64,000 bases of DNA from Chloroflexota bacterium (GTDB lineage Bacteria; Chloroflexota; Anaerolineae; UBA7937; B3-Chlor): NCBI GenBank assembly GCA_030603665.1, contig JAUVXJ010000002.1, positions 62,001-126,000 on the forward strand, in the 5' to 3' direction. This document shows positions 26,056 through 36,046 of the stretch, piece after piece. Positions within the stretch are counted from its first letter, which is position 1. Each line of letters opens with the position of its first letter. A program made the translations under genes and the position numbers. The notes below the pieces were generated by a model, which saw only the letters and a list, made by a program, of their open reading frames with translations, had not been told where the DNA came from and ran no database searches.

Positions 26056-27861
26056 TCAGGACATCAGTTCCACCGCGGTGAACTCCACCGTATCCACCAG
26101 GCCCCTGTTGGTGATGCGCAGCTCAGGGATGACCGGTAGAGCCAGAATAGACATGGTCATGAAAGGCGACTCCAGGTCACACCCCAGGTCCTTCCAGGCC
26201 TTTGCCAGACCCTTGACCTGCTCGTTCATCACCTCAACGGGCTCCTGAGACATCAATCCGGCGACAGGCAGCGGTACGAGGGCCAGCACCGCCTCGTCGC
26301 GTACGGCCACCATTCCGCCGCCGCCCTCGGCCAACGTGTTCCCAGCGAAGGCCATGTCCGAGTCATTGGTGCCCACAATGAGCAGGTTGTGACTGTCGTG
26401 GGCGATAGTGGAGGCCACGGCGCCAGCCTGGAAGCCAAAGCCCTTGACGAACCCCAGGCTGGTTTGACCCGTTGCCCGGTGCCTTTCTATGGAGGCGATC
26501 TTGGCCAGGTCTTCTGCCGCCGAGGCGTGCACCGATCCACGCTCAACAGGCCTCTCCATCTGGAGGTGTTTCGTCACCACCTGACCCTCCACCACCTCAA
26601 TGACCCGCACAGTGACTGCTTCAGCACCGACGGGCGCTCGCACCTGGAAGTCCTCTGCGACCAGCGGCCTCGGCAAGCGGACCGACTCGCAGGCGGAAGG
26701 TGGGTAGTCAAAGTGGGGCATATCCACCAGCATCCTCCCTCGCTCGGCGACCAGGATGCCATCCACCAGGACTCTCTCCACCTGCATCTCCGCCAGGTCT
26801 GCGACGAAGATGATGTCGGCACACTTGCCGGGGCTGATACTTCCCAGGTCGTGACCCAGATGGAAGTATTCGGCCACGTTCATCGTCGACATCTGGACAG
26901 CCTGTACCGGATCTAGACCCTCCTCGATGGCCCGCCTGACAACATGGTTCATGTGCCCCACATTGACCAGCGTGTCGGGATGGGTATCATCGGTAATCAT
27001 CATCGCATGGCGACTGTCCACGCCGGTCTCGGTGATGGCTCTGATGGTCTCCTTCAAGTCGTGCCAGGCAGAGCCCTCGCGAAGCATGACGTGCATCCCC
27101 AGCCGCAACTTGGCCAGGGCGTCCTCCTTGCGAGTGGATTCGTGACACGAGCTGATGCCCGAGGCGATGAATCCCTGAAGGCCGCGTTCCGTCTCGGGGA
27201 CAGAGTAGTGGCCCGTGATCACCTTGCCCGCCTTGAGAGTGGCCCGCAGTATGGCGTGAACCATCTCGTCTCCGCTCAGCACGCCGGGGATGTTCATCAT
27301 CTCTCCCAACCCGGCTACCTGGTCCCAGTCCATGGCCTTCTCGATGTCTGCCGGTCCAATGGCAGCCCCAGCATCCTCCATGCCGGGTAGGGCCGGCACA
27401 CAAGATGGCATCGCCAAATAGGTCTTCAGCGGCAACCCCTGCGACTCCTCCATCATGAGCCTGATTCCGTCCACTCCCAGAACGTTAGCCAGCTCATGGT
27501 TGTCGATGAACACCGCCGTCGTGCCGCGCGGGATGACGGCCCGAGCGAACTGGGTAAGCGTGATCATGCTGCTCTCGATGTGAACATGCCCCTCTATCAG
27601 GCCAGGCAGCAAGTGATACCCTGTGGCGTCTACGACCTCCGTCTCCTCGCCAATGGTGTGCTCCCCTCGGCCCACAAGCGCCACCCGCCCAGCCCTGATG
27701 GCCACATCGACGTCATCAAGGATCTCCGACGTGTGAACGTTGACCAGGGTTCCTCCCCGAATGACGAGGTCGGCCGGCTGCCGCCCCATGGCGGTGTCTA
27801 CCAGGGTCCTCGTCACCTCCCACAGAGCTCTCCGTCGTGGCTCATACAGCTTCATCGGCAT
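26056..27861 (-). CDS. ade: Adenine deaminase
   Basis: Converts adenine to hypoxanthine and ammonia in purine salvage. The 601-residue amidohydrolase has the metal-binding GLIEGHVHIESSM motif, the NHELANVLG and MPSCVPALPG stretches typical of Ade, GHYSVPETERGLQGFIASG, DDTHPDTL and the C-terminal domain AVASTIAHDSHNLLIVGTND. Length is typical of bacterial Ade (about 580-600). Its product is a substrate of the hypoxanthine phosphoribosyltransferase encoded at 50755, though they are not linked. It follows the E2 acyltransferase gene by 34 bp. Confidence 0.95.
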   Translation of the reverse strand: MPMKLYEPRRRALWEVTRTLVDTAMGRQPADLVIRGGTLVNVHTSEILDDVDVAIRAGRVALVGRGEHTIGEETEVVDATGYHLLPGLIEGHVHIESSMITLTQFARAVIPRGTTAVFIDNHELANVLGVDGIRLMMEESQGLPLKTYLAMPSCVPALPGMEDAGAAIGPADIEKAMDWDQVAGLGEMMNIPGVLSGDEMVHAILRATLKAGKVITGHYSVPETERGLQGFIASGISSCHESTRKEDALAKLRLGMHVMLREGSAWHDLKETIRAITETGVDSRHAMMITDDTHPDTLVNVGHMNHVVRRAIEEGLDPVQAVQMSTMNVAEYFHLGHDLGSISPGKCADIIFVADLAEMQVERVLVDGILVAERGRMLVDMPHFDYPPSACESVRLPRPLVAEDFQVRAPVGAEAVTVRVIEVVEGQVVTKHLQMERPVERGSVHASAAEDLAKIASIERHRATGQTSLGFVKGFGFQAGAVASTIAHDSHNLLIVGTNDSDMAFAGNTLAEGGGGMVAVRDEAVLALVPLPVAGLMSQEPVEVMNEQVKGLAKAWKDLGCDLESPFMTMSILALPVIPELRITNRGLVDTVEFTAVELMS

Positions 27862-27895
27862 CTCCTATCGGCAAGCCCATCCGTAGAGGTCGCGA

Positions 27896-29239
27896 CTACA
27901 GGGCGTCGTCCGGAAAGAAGCCGTCTGGGTCCTCGATGGCACGACTAACGTCTTGCAGGAACCTCGCGCCTGTCGCTCCGTCCAGCACCCGATGATCGAC
28001 GGAGAGGGTGAGGTGGATCGTCGGCTTGGCCACCACCTGGCCGTTCTCTACCACGGGCCTCTCAGCGATGCGACCCGTAGCGAGAATCGCGCTCTGAGGT
28101 GGATTGATGATCGCCTGAAAGACGTCGACGCCAAGCATCCCCAGGTTCGTGAGGGTGAACGTACCTCCTGTCACCTCATCCAGCGACAGCTTGCCCTCGG
28201 CCGCCTTCGCCGTCAGTTCAGTCCGTGCCTTGGCTATCTCTGTCAGACTCAGCTGGTCCGCACCCCTGATCACCGGCACCACAAGTCCTTCATCCACCGC
28301 CGCAGCCAGACCCAGATTGACCTCGTCGAAGAGCCGGATTCTGCCGTTCTCCCACGTAGCGTTGGCGTATGGATGATCGCGAAGAGTCTGCCCCACCAGC
28401 TTCACCAGGAAATCGGTGAAGGTGACGCGCACGCCGGCACTCGCCTCACAAACGGGCAGCAATCTCTGTCTCAGCTCGACAAGTGACGCGGCGTTCACCT
28501 CTACGCCCAGGAAGAAATGCGGGGCTTCGGAGAAGCTCTGGCTCATACGCTGGGCCATCACCCTGTGTATGGGGCTCAAGGGGACTACTTGTCCTTCCCC
28601 GACAATAGGTCTGGTAGCCTGAGCCACGGAATCCAGGACGTCTTGCTCCACGACCCGCCCACCAGGTCCGGACCCGGACACCAGTTCCAATGCGATGCCC
28701 TGCTCGCGGGCCACCCGTCGCGCCGCAGGGGACGCTTTGGGTCTCGGCTTCGGTACGTCAGCTGCCGGGGTGACCTCCTGGCTTGGTTCTCCAGCGGTCA
28801 GCACATCCACTGTAACGATCATCCCATCCTTGCCGGTTCCCGTCACTCTGGCCAGGTCTATGCCCTTGTCCCGGGCAAGTCGCTTGGCGGCCGGAGTAGC
28901 GACGATAATCCCGGCTTTTCTGATAGCAGCCCCGGGAGCCGCAGCCTGGCTAACAGCGGCCTCTGCCGCCGCAACCGCCGGGACCGCCTCCGGCACTTCC
29001 TCTCCAGGAGACACGATGTATGCCACCACCTGAGCAATGGGTACGGTCTCATCTTCGTGGACCAGTATTCTGCCCAGGATGCCCGAACCCGGTGATTCCA
29101 CCTCCATGACCACCTTGTCGGTCTGCACCTCGAAGAGCACCTCCTCCTTCTCCACCGCATCTCCCTCCGCCTTCAACCAGCGGACGATAGTGCCCTCTTC
29201 CATGGTCAGCCCCAGCTTGGGCATGATCACCTCTTGCAC
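27896..29239 (-). CDS. 2-oxo acid dehydrogenase E2 (dihydrolipoamide acyltransferase) with two subunit-binding domains
   Basis: Lipoyl-bearing acyltransferase core of a 2-oxo acid dehydrogenase complex. Order: lipoyl domain with K42 in QTDKVVMEVE; an Ala/Pro-rich linker; a first peripheral-subunit-binding domain (TPAAKRLARDKGIDL...GKDGMI, ~112-145); a second one (SPAARRVAREQGIAL...GPGGRV, ~175-205); then the catalytic domain ending with the DHRVLDGA histidine motif. Two such binding domains are unusual, as most bacterial E2 proteins have one. No E1 or E3 gene is adjacent, so it serves a complex encoded elsewhere, or acetoin/branched-chain metabolism. The start is GTG with AGGAGG at good spacing. 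447 residues. Confidence 0.9.
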   Translation of the reverse strand: MQEVIMPKLGLTMEEGTIVRWLKAEGDAVEKEEVLFEVQTDKVVMEVESPGSGILGRILVHEDETVPIAQVVAYIVSPGEEVPEAVPAVAAAEAAVSQAAAPGAAIRKAGIIVATPAAKRLARDKGIDLARVTGTGKDGMIVTVDVLTAGEPSQEVTPAADVPKPRPKASPAARRVAREQGIALELVSGSGPGGRVVEQDVLDSVAQATRPIVGEGQVVPLSPIHRVMAQRMSQSFSEAPHFFLGVEVNAASLVELRQRLLPVCEASAGVRVTFTDFLVKLVGQTLRDHPYANATWENGRIRLFDEVNLGLAAAVDEGLVVPVIRGADQLSLTEIAKARTELTAKAAEGKLSLDEVTGGTFTLTNLGMLGVDVFQAIINPPQSAILATGRIAERPVVENGQVVAKPTIHLTLSVDHRVLDGATGARFLQDVSRAIEDPDGFFPDDAL

Positions 29240-29441
29240 TTAAGACCTCCTATCCGGGCGAACCTGTACACAAGTGGTGTGGCCGTGTTCACCGTTCGGT
29301 TTCACAGAGTTGATCGACAAGGAGAGGCAAAGGAGGCACACAATCCACCAATCATGCTGCCTCCGGAGACCGCATCGCACCTGTCTGGCGCACGAGCGTC
29401 AGACGATGCCAAAAGACCGACGGCAGTGCACAATGCGGGGG

Positions 29442-30470
29442 TCAGCTCTTGAGCACCGGCACCAGCTGCGTCGTCAGGTTCTCGAAGTAGCTATTTGACG
29501 GCAGAGACGGATCGGTGCCGTACTCGAAATCCAGTATCTCAGCCCTGAGCTGCAGACCAACGCCGTCGATGACAACAGTCGAGTCCTTCTCCACAAGCAG
29601 CGCCTCACCGCGATCCTTCATCTTCTCGCGGAGCATTTCGCTGTTGTAGGCGAACTCGCTCATCAGCACCTTGGTCACCGTCTGCACGTTGTCCATGTCG
29701 GTCTTGTCGAAAAGCCAGACCTCGAAGGCCGCGATCTTGTCTGGGCTGCCCTCGCCCAGTACTTCAGAGAAGCCGATGCCACAAGCCCCATAGAACTCGG
29801 CATCTGGCCCATGGGTCTCGACATTGAACGAGGTATCATACGCATCGTCCCCGATGCTGTAGGTGGTCACGAAGCGGCCCAGAGGGGCATCCACAGGCAT
29901 CTGCCCAGGCATAGCCTCCTCTCCGGCCACAGGGGCGGGTCCTCTGGCGGCCCTTTGCTTGAGAATGCGGAATACGATGACCGCAATCAGGGTCACCACC
30001 AGGAGAACGACTATCGCCCCGCCACAGAGCGGCACCAAAGAGCGCAAGGTGGAGAAGAAGCGCGACGTGCCCGTCTGTGCGGTTTCCTCAGGGCTTGGTG
30101 TTGCTGCGCTGGGAGAGACGTCCAACGCCACACCCAGGAACTGGAGCCGCCGCTTGCCCTCCAGATCGCCAGCCTCCTCCCGCTCCTCGACGAGCCTGGC
30201 CAAGATGTCGGTCAACTCCGCCTCGCTGAAGCCTACCAGCCGCTGATGCGCCAAATCGCCGTCGGAGGTGATGCTGTACGAATCGGCGACAAGGACGACG
30301 TAAGTCTCCTTCTGTTCCGGTCTCAGATCCCAGGGGTCTGCGTTCGTCCAGGTGACGGGGAAGACAAGCCAGCCGAGCACCACCCATCCGAAGAGACACC
30401 CCACCACCAGAGCCACCACACCAGCTATGATCGCCCTCTGACCAATCCTTGCCGTTGCGTCTTGTAGCAT
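29442..30470 (-). CDS. Membrane protein of unknown function
   Basis: I do not recognise a family. The 342-residue product has one N-terminal membrane helix (AIIAGVVALVVGCLFGWVVL) followed by an extracytoplasmic stretch (WTNADPWDLRPEQKETYVVLVADSY region), a second helix around VPLCGGAIVVLLVVTLIAVIVF, and a soluble C-terminal domain of about 150 residues rich in beta pattern (FVTTYSIGDDAYDTSFNVET, ACGIGFSE). The ATG at 30470 is preferred to 30488 because GGGAGGGTGAAGGGA lies just before it. A good promoter lies 49 bp upstream. It stands alone between E2 and recJ on the same strand, with gaps of about 200 bp each side. Confidence 0.75.
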   Translation of the reverse strand: MLQDATARIGQRAIIAGVVALVVGCLFGWVVLGWLVFPVTWTNADPWDLRPEQKETYVVLVADSYSITSDGDLAHQRLVGFSEAELTDILARLVEEREEAGDLEGKRRLQFLGVALDVSPSAATPSPEETAQTGTSRFFSTLRSLVPLCGGAIVVLLVVTLIAVIVFRILKQRAARGPAPVAGEEAMPGQMPVDAPLGRFVTTYSIGDDAYDTSFNVETHGPDAEFYGACGIGFSEVLGEGSPDKIAAFEVWLFDKTDMDNVQTVTKVLMSEFAYNSEMLREKMKDRGEALLVEKDSTVVIDGVGLQLRAEILDFEYGTDPSLPSNSYFENLTTQLVPVLKS

Positions 30471-30518
30471 TCCCTTCACCCTCCCCATCCGGCCTAATCT
30501 TCGAGCGTGTACACAGCC

Positions 30519-30547
30519 ATTCTATCACATGGTGATGCTGCATGCAA
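30519..30547 (-). promoter_or_regulatory. Predicted promoter of the membrane protein gene
   Basis: On the minus strand TTGCAT (30547-30542) and TAGAAT (30524-30519) are separated by 17 bases, matching sigma-70 consensus at 4 and 5 of 6 positions. It lies in the 208-bp gap between recJ and the membrane protein gene. Confidence 0.5.
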
Positions 30548-30678
30548 GCCATAGTGAGAATGCACGCGCGGCACGTCGGCCATGATCGGTCGATGTCTCG
30601 CCCCGCCACCGGGCTGCCTGATCATCAACACCGATCCGACGAGCCGTGCTGTGGTGCGGTTGACCCCGGAACGCCCCA

Positions 30679-32985
30679 TCACGGTCGCACAACGGCCTCC
30701 GCAGGCGTTCTAAGGAAGTGCGCTCTGTAGGCCGAGGTCTCTTCCAGCAGAGACCTCAGCCGGACCGTGGCGCCCTTGAAATCGGCGCCCGCCGTTCCGC
30801 TGCCTGGGCCGACGTGCACCTCGTCTGCCTCCTCGCCCACAATGGTGATGTCCCCGTGCTCCACCAGCCAGTCGAGACCCAGGCGCACCGCTGCCTCTCG
30901 CTGGGCGGTGGCGGCCGCCAGTGCAGGGAGATTGACCCTGCCCTCATGGGAACTGAGAGATCTCTTGACGAGTCCGGCCAGCCTTTGGAGGAATTGTTGA
31001 GGCTCATCGAGCCCCGGGTGATTGCCGAACAGATACACCACCTCTGGTGCTACCTTCTTCAACACCCTCTGTAACTCCCTGTACCCCGGCGGCACCGTCC
31101 AGACGACGAGCACGTCCGATGACACCAGTTCGTGCCGGTCGAGGCCGCCCACCTCTCTCCTCGCGTCAGCCTCGCTCCACACCAGCGCTGCCCGCTCCGA
31201 ACGAATGAGTTCCAGTACCTCTCTGGGGCTGAGTTCCGCCCTGTGATCCACGACCTGTAACTCTACACGCTCCAGCGCGGGCTCCACCACGGGACGTTCG
31301 ACGGGACGCGCGTCCACCCACTCCACCTGTAGCTCCCGATGGCCACGGTAGTCACTCGCCCGCACCCTATAGGCCAGGGCGAAACGACCTTCCGGCAAGG
31401 ACCAACTGGTCCCCTGCCACCAGATAAGCTTGGCCTGCGCGCCGTCTTCGTCTTGCACGACCAGCTGCAGATGCTCACCTCTGCGCCCCACCTCACTGCG
31501 GCCCACGAGTTCCAGACCAGTCGTGGCCAGCGTGGGAGGAGGATTGCCGGGTCCAAACGGCGCGAGCCTCTCCAGTTCCTCCACAAGATCCAGGGACAGT
31601 TCGGGGAGCGAGAAATAGCCCGCTATCTGGAGCCCCGTCCCGTCTTCAACACCTTCCAGCATCTCAGACACCGTGCGGGACAGAGCGCGTCTGAAATCCA
31701 GGATACGACCGGGATCGATGGCCAGCCCCGCCGCCATGGGGTGACCGCCGTGGCTGTCCAGCATCTCTGCATGAGCGGCGATGGCTGCGCTGATGTTGCA
31801 GCCCTCGATGGACCGCGCTGAACCCCTTGCCAGCTCCCCGGGCGGGCTGGCGATAAGAACCGTGGGCAGACCATACCTCTCCACCAACCGGCTGGCCACA
31901 ATCCCTATCACGCCCGCTGGCCAAGATGGGTGACTGAGCACCAGCGCACCTTCCTCCAACAGAGTCGGGTCCCGCTCGATCTGCTCCACGGAGGCCTCGA
32001 AGACCTGGTCGGTGAGCAGTTTACGCCTGGCGTTGAGACCCTCCAGTTGGGCCGCCAGTATGCGCGCCTGACTGAGGTCGTCCGTCGTGAGGAGCTCCAC
32101 CGCGACATTGGCGTCGGCGAGACGACCGAGGGCGTTCATGCGAGGCGCAAGCAGAAAGCCGATATGCTCCTCCGTCAGCCACTGTTTGTGGATTCCTGCC
32201 AGGTCCATCAGCGCCTGGAGCCCGAGCCGCTTGGTCTGGCGCAGCGCGTCCAGGCCTCGCTGGAGGAGGTATCTGGTGTCTTGGGTCTGCACGGCGACGT
32301 CCGCGACGATCCCCAAGGCCACCAGATCCAGATACTGCTCCGCATCTTGTGACCGTCCCGTGCGATCGTAGAGCGCCTCCACCAGCTTGTAGGCGCAGCC
32401 CACTCCTGGCAGCTGTCTCAGTGGGTGGTGGCCCGGCAACATTTTGGGGTTAACCACGGCATAGGCATCGGGGAGAGTTGGCGGCAAGTCGTGATGATCG
32501 GTGACGATCACCTCCACGCCACTTTCTCGCGCATAGGCGATAGCCTCGTGGGCACCGACCCCGGTATCGCACGTCAGGAAGAGCCGCGCACCTTGAGCGA
32601 TCAAGTCTCTCAGGACGGGCACGTTGAGCCCATGAGACTCAGTGGCCCGAACAGGGATGTGGTACCCGACAGCGCCGCCCAGGTCGCTCAGGGTGGACAC
32701 CAGGAGGGTGGTCGCTGTCTGGCCATCGACGTCGAAATCCCCCCAGACGCAGATCTCCTCCCCCTGCCGAATCGCCCTCTCCAATCGCTCAGCGGCCTTG
32801 ACCAGGTTCGGAAGATCGCTCGCTGGAGCGGGATCATAGAAATCGGCATTGAGGAATGACCTTGCAGAGTCTACATCCCTGAATCCTCGCTGGACCAGGG
32901 TCTGGGCCACCAGCGCGTGCCCCCCCACCTGGACCCGCAACTCGTCAGGTACCTGCACCTCTTGCGGCTCGATCCACTTCCTCAT
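30679..32985 (-). CDS. recJ: Single-stranded-DNA exonuclease RecJ
   Basis: 5'-3' ssDNA exonuclease of recombination and mismatch repair. The 768-residue DHH-family protein has the Mn-binding motifs WGDFDVDGQTA, LTCDTGVGAHEA and VTDHHDLPPTLPDA, the DHHA1 region with LSHPSWPAGVIGIVASRL and SHGGHPMAAGLAI, and an OB-fold region. A C-terminal extension of about 200 residues (from ~560) is rich in REVLELIRSERAAL-like sequence and is longer than in E. coli RecJ (577 residues); long forms are known in other phyla. It begins 9 bp after the Fe-S nuclease gene, as the last member of a repair gene run. Confidence 0.94.
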   Translation of the reverse strand: MRKWIEPQEVQVPDELRVQVGGHALVAQTLVQRGFRDVDSARSFLNADFYDPAPASDLPNLVKAAERLERAIRQGEEICVWGDFDVDGQTATTLLVSTLSDLGGAVGYHIPVRATESHGLNVPVLRDLIAQGARLFLTCDTGVGAHEAIAYARESGVEVIVTDHHDLPPTLPDAYAVVNPKMLPGHHPLRQLPGVGCAYKLVEALYDRTGRSQDAEQYLDLVALGIVADVAVQTQDTRYLLQRGLDALRQTKRLGLQALMDLAGIHKQWLTEEHIGFLLAPRMNALGRLADANVAVELLTTDDLSQARILAAQLEGLNARRKLLTDQVFEASVEQIERDPTLLEEGALVLSHPSWPAGVIGIVASRLVERYGLPTVLIASPPGELARGSARSIEGCNISAAIAAHAEMLDSHGGHPMAAGLAIDPGRILDFRRALSRTVSEMLEGVEDGTGLQIAGYFSLPELSLDLVEELERLAPFGPGNPPPTLATTGLELVGRSEVGRRGEHLQLVVQDEDGAQAKLIWWQGTSWSLPEGRFALAYRVRASDYRGHRELQVEWVDARPVERPVVEPALERVELQVVDHRAELSPREVLELIRSERAALVWSEADARREVGGLDRHELVSSDVLVVWTVPPGYRELQRVLKKVAPEVVYLFGNHPGLDEPQQFLQRLAGLVKRSLSSHEGRVNLPALAAATAQREAAVRLGLDWLVEHGDITIVGEEADEVHVGPGSGTAGADFKGATVRLRSLLEETSAYRAHFLRTPAEAVVRP

Positions 32986-32994
32986 GCCGCAGCC

Positions 32995-33825
32995 TCAGTA
33001 CTCGATCTCGGCTGTCTGATCGAAATCGAGGAAGATCTCAAGTTCCTGTTCAGCTTCCCGCTCCTCCTCGGCCTCTCGAAAGTCTCCGGCCCTGACACCA
33101 CGCTGGCAGAGAGAACGGTATCGGCAGAGCCGGCAGCGCTCCTGGTCCGCTGTGCGGTCGAACTGATCCTCGGCACGGGCCTCGATCTCCTCGATGAGAG
33201 AGCTTAGATAGATCTCATCCTCCGCGTACCGATGCTCATCATACCGGAACCTCTCCGGGTCGTTTGGGAAGTCGGCAAACCAGTAGACCATCTCCGCGCG
33301 AGCCGGCTCGATAGGCCGACCCTCGTTCAGATCGCTGCCCGCCTGCACCAACACGTATGAGTACACTCTGGTCTGCACCCGCTCCTCCAGACGCCTGCGC
33401 CCGGGACGCCGCCGGTACGTCTTCCAATCGAGGATGACCGCCCGCTTGCCAGGGTCCACCGCCAGCAAGTCGTACTTGGCCACCAGACGGTGGCCGGCCG
33501 CTGGTGCGGAGAGGACGATCTCAGAGTAGTGCACCTCCGGAATATCGCCAGGCCCCGTCTCCAGGTAGTTCAGCCACCAGCGCCTCAGGTTGGCGTCTGA
33601 GATGACAGCACTCAGCTGCTCCACCGGGATTCCCACTTCGTGCTGGTGGACCAGGTGATGAAACTCACTCCCCTGAAGGAGGTGCCTTTCGTGCTCCAGA
33701 GCAGGCTCCGCCACGACAGCGGGCCATGCCAGGCGCCGCACGTGGCGCAGGTAGAAGCGCAGCGGGCAATCCAGGTAGTCCTGCAGGCTGCCCTGGCTGA
33801 ACTGGAAGTCATGGGGTAGGGCCAT
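32995..33825 (-). CDS. PD-(D/E)XK nuclease with AddB/Cas4-type iron-sulfur cluster
   Basis: A 276-residue stand-alone nuclease of the RecB family. The catalytic core shows ILDWKTYR (D-x-K) and the VQTRVYSYV segment (QxxxY helix). Four cysteines fit the Fe-S staple of AddB-type nucleases: C20 in DCPLRFY and the C-terminal CRLCRYRSLC. The start overlaps the end of the helicase gene by 17 bases, indicating translational coupling. Together with the helicase (33809) and second ATPase (36039) it would supply the nuclease part of an AddAB-like end-processing machine, with the nuclease as a separate chain. Confidence 0.87.
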   Translation of the reverse strand: MALPHDFQFSQGSLQDYLDCPLRFYLRHVRRLAWPAVVAEPALEHERHLLQGSEFHHLVHQHEVGIPVEQLSAVISDANLRRWWLNYLETGPGDIPEVHYSEIVLSAPAAGHRLVAKYDLLAVDPGKRAVILDWKTYRRRPGRRRLEERVQTRVYSYVLVQAGSDLNEGRPIEPARAEMVYWFADFPNDPERFRYDEHRYAEDEIYLSSLIEEIEARAEDQFDRTADQERCRLCRYRSLCQRGVRAGDFREAEEEREAEQELEIFLDFDQTAEIEY

Positions 33826-36046
33826 GCTCCTCCCTCTCCAAGAACGTGCGCAGTTCGATGAAGGGCACCGCCTGTTGCTGGTCGCCCCGTCTGCCTGTGT
33901 TCCACGTCATGATCAACTCCTTCTTGGCCCTGGTAATGCCCACGTACAGCAGGCGTAGCCGCTCGGCCGCGTAGTCAACCCTGGCTCGAGCCGTCGCCTC
34001 CCCCTCCCTGTACTGGCCGCCTTCTCCCACAAGGGATTCCAGCTGCGCCAGGGTCTCCGCCTCCAGGTTCAGGTCTTCACGCACGAACCAGCGCTCGGAG
34101 ATGTAGCTGTCGTGGGCCTGCGCAGATGGAAAGCTGTAGTTGTTCACCGACATCAGATACACGCGGTCCCACTCTAGCCCCTTGGCCTTGTGGACGGTGG
34201 AGACCACGACCTCGCCCTTGTGTCGCTCAGGGTCGAAGCCGAAGTCGTCACCACTCAGACCCAGAAAACGACGTTCGTTACGCGCCACGACCGCAAGTTC
34301 CTCCGTGAGCTCCGGCAGACGCCACTCCGGGCGAAGGTCGCCCGCGCGCTTCAGAACCACAGCTAGCTTGTGGGCCACAGCCAGGTCCGCAGGCTCCTGA
34401 AACAGGTCCTGTGCCAGGGTGAGAATAAGCTGATCGATGGGCAACAGGCTTGCGCCCTGCCACCGGCGGACCAGTTCCCGGAAGGACTCCAGTTTCTCTA
34501 GCGTATCGTCGGGCCCCCTTGAGCGGTCCAGCTCGCTCATCCAGTCCCGATCCGCCCGCGGCCAGAGGAAATCCTCCACCTGGCGGCACTTGCCCAACAC
34601 TCGCGCCACCTGTTGCACCCGCGCTTTCGCCTCGTCGTCCTCCCTCTCATCACGGCGCCATACCCTGTACACCGTAGCCAGCTTCTTCGCCGACGCCGGG
34701 TCGGCCAGATAGCTCACCACATTGCCCAGCGCGCCCGCTGTTTCCCGCGTCGCCCTCGTGCTGCGCAGGAGCTCCACGTGCTCGATACCCCGCCTCTTGA
34801 GCTCGGCCACAAGGTCGAAGCCCCGCTGGTTCCGCGGTACCAGCACGGCCGCCGTATGATCCTGATGCTCCGGCAGCCACCGTGCGAGTGAGTCCGCGAC
34901 TGCGCGGAGTTCCTCCGATGGGGTATATCCCTGGTCCACCAGCCGCAAGTGGCCAGGCAAGCCCTCGGGATTGGGTTGTGGATCGCCTGGCGGGGTGGGT
35001 TCGATGTGCGGCAGCGCCAGGGCGTCCCGCAGTGAGGCCTCAGGGTGCTCCTCTCGCGTCCAGTCGATGAGATGATTGGCCAGCTCGATGATCTCCAACG
35101 TGGACCGGCCAGAGTTGGGCATCTTCCCAGGGACAACATCCTCCTCATCGAGGAAGTCGCGCAGAAACCGCGGGCTGGCGGTGGTGAAGGTCTCGTAGAT
35201 CGCCTGGTTGGGATCACCCACACGCACCCAGTTACCATCGGGCCCTGCCAGCACCCGCAGGATCCGCTCCTGCAACGCACTGCTGTCCTGCGCCTCGTCC
35301 TCCAGAATGTAAGGCCATCGATGCCGTAGGCGCTCCAGATACTCCTCATCCAGCTCCAGCGCACGCAAGGCCAGCCTGATGAGGTCGTCGAAGTCCACCG
35401 CTCCCCGATAAGCCAGGGCACGCTGATAGTCAGCGTAGATGGCCCAGCCCATCTGTGCCAAAGGCAGCGGCTTCCCATGGTCACCCAGATGTCTCTTGAT
35501 ATCCTCTGGTGAGAGTCGCAGGTCCTTGGCCCGTTTGATGAAGCTGGAGGAGATGCCATTCACCAGCTCCGGCCACGGCTTGCGGCGCACCCAGTCCAGC
35601 TGCCTCTGCTCCAGGTCAGGGGAGAGGAAGTCATCAAACGAGAGCGGATTCCCTCGCACCCAGGCCTCCGCCGCGGCCTGGCGGATCTGGTCCGCAGCCC
35701 GCTCGTCCAATATCTGGAAGCCCTCCGAGAGCCCCAGCAACTCGGGGCGCTCTCGTACGATGTCGTTGGCCAGGCCGTGCAGAGTTCGCACCCGATAGCC
35801 GATGTTGGGCAGCAGCCCTCGCTGCCGTATGAAGGAAGCCACCCTGCTGGCGAAGTTATCCACCGCAGAGTTGACCAGCGTCACCACCAGGACCTCCTGA
35901 TCCTCCTCCAGAAGGTCGCCAGCCACTAGCTCCGCTGCCAGGTAGGAGAGAATGTAGGTCTTTCCGCTGCCCGGGACGGCGGAGACCCCCATCTTGCCGC
36001 TCCTGTACTTCAGCACCTCCTCTTGTTTTGGACGCGGCCTAAACAT
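33809..36046 (-). CDS. UvrD/Rep-family superfamily 1 DNA helicase
   Basis: A 745-residue SF1A helicase. Motif I is VPGSGKT (K29), motif II is LEDEAQDSS, motif III GDPNQAIYETF, motif V VSTVHKAKGLEWDRV and motif VI LRLLYVGITRAKKEL. All motifs look intact, so 3'-5' helicase activity is expected. It lacks the C-terminal nuclease domain of AddA and RecB. It overlaps the upstream ATPase gene by 8 bp and the downstream nuclease gene by 17 bp, so the three are probably made together and may form one complex. Confidence 0.92.
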   Translation of the reverse strand: MFRPRPKQEEVLKYRSGKMGVSAVPGSGKTYILSYLAAELVAGDLLEEDQEVLVVTLVNSAVDNFASRVASFIRQRGLLPNIGYRVRTLHGLANDIVRERPELLGLSEGFQILDERAADQIRQAAAEAWVRGNPLSFDDFLSPDLEQRQLDWVRRKPWPELVNGISSSFIKRAKDLRLSPEDIKRHLGDHGKPLPLAQMGWAIYADYQRALAYRGAVDFDDLIRLALRALELDEEYLERLRHRWPYILEDEAQDSSALQERILRVLAGPDGNWVRVGDPNQAIYETFTTASPRFLRDFLDEEDVVPGKMPNSGRSTLEIIELANHLIDWTREEHPEASLRDALALPHIEPTPPGDPQPNPEGLPGHLRLVDQGYTPSEELRAVADSLARWLPEHQDHTAAVLVPRNQRGFDLVAELKRRGIEHVELLRSTRATRETAGALGNVVSYLADPASAKKLATVYRVWRRDEREDDEAKARVQQVARVLGKCRQVEDFLWPRADRDWMSELDRSRGPDDTLEKLESFRELVRRWQGASLLPIDQLILTLAQDLFQEPADLAVAHKLAVVLKRAGDLRPEWRLPELTEELAVVARNERRFLGLSGDDFGFDPERHKGEVVVSTVHKAKGLEWDRVYLMSVNNYSFPSAQAHDSYISERWFVREDLNLEAETLAQLESLVGEGGQYREGEATARARVDYAAERLRLLYVGITRAKKELIMTWNTGRRGDQQQAVPFIELRTFLEREEHGPTP

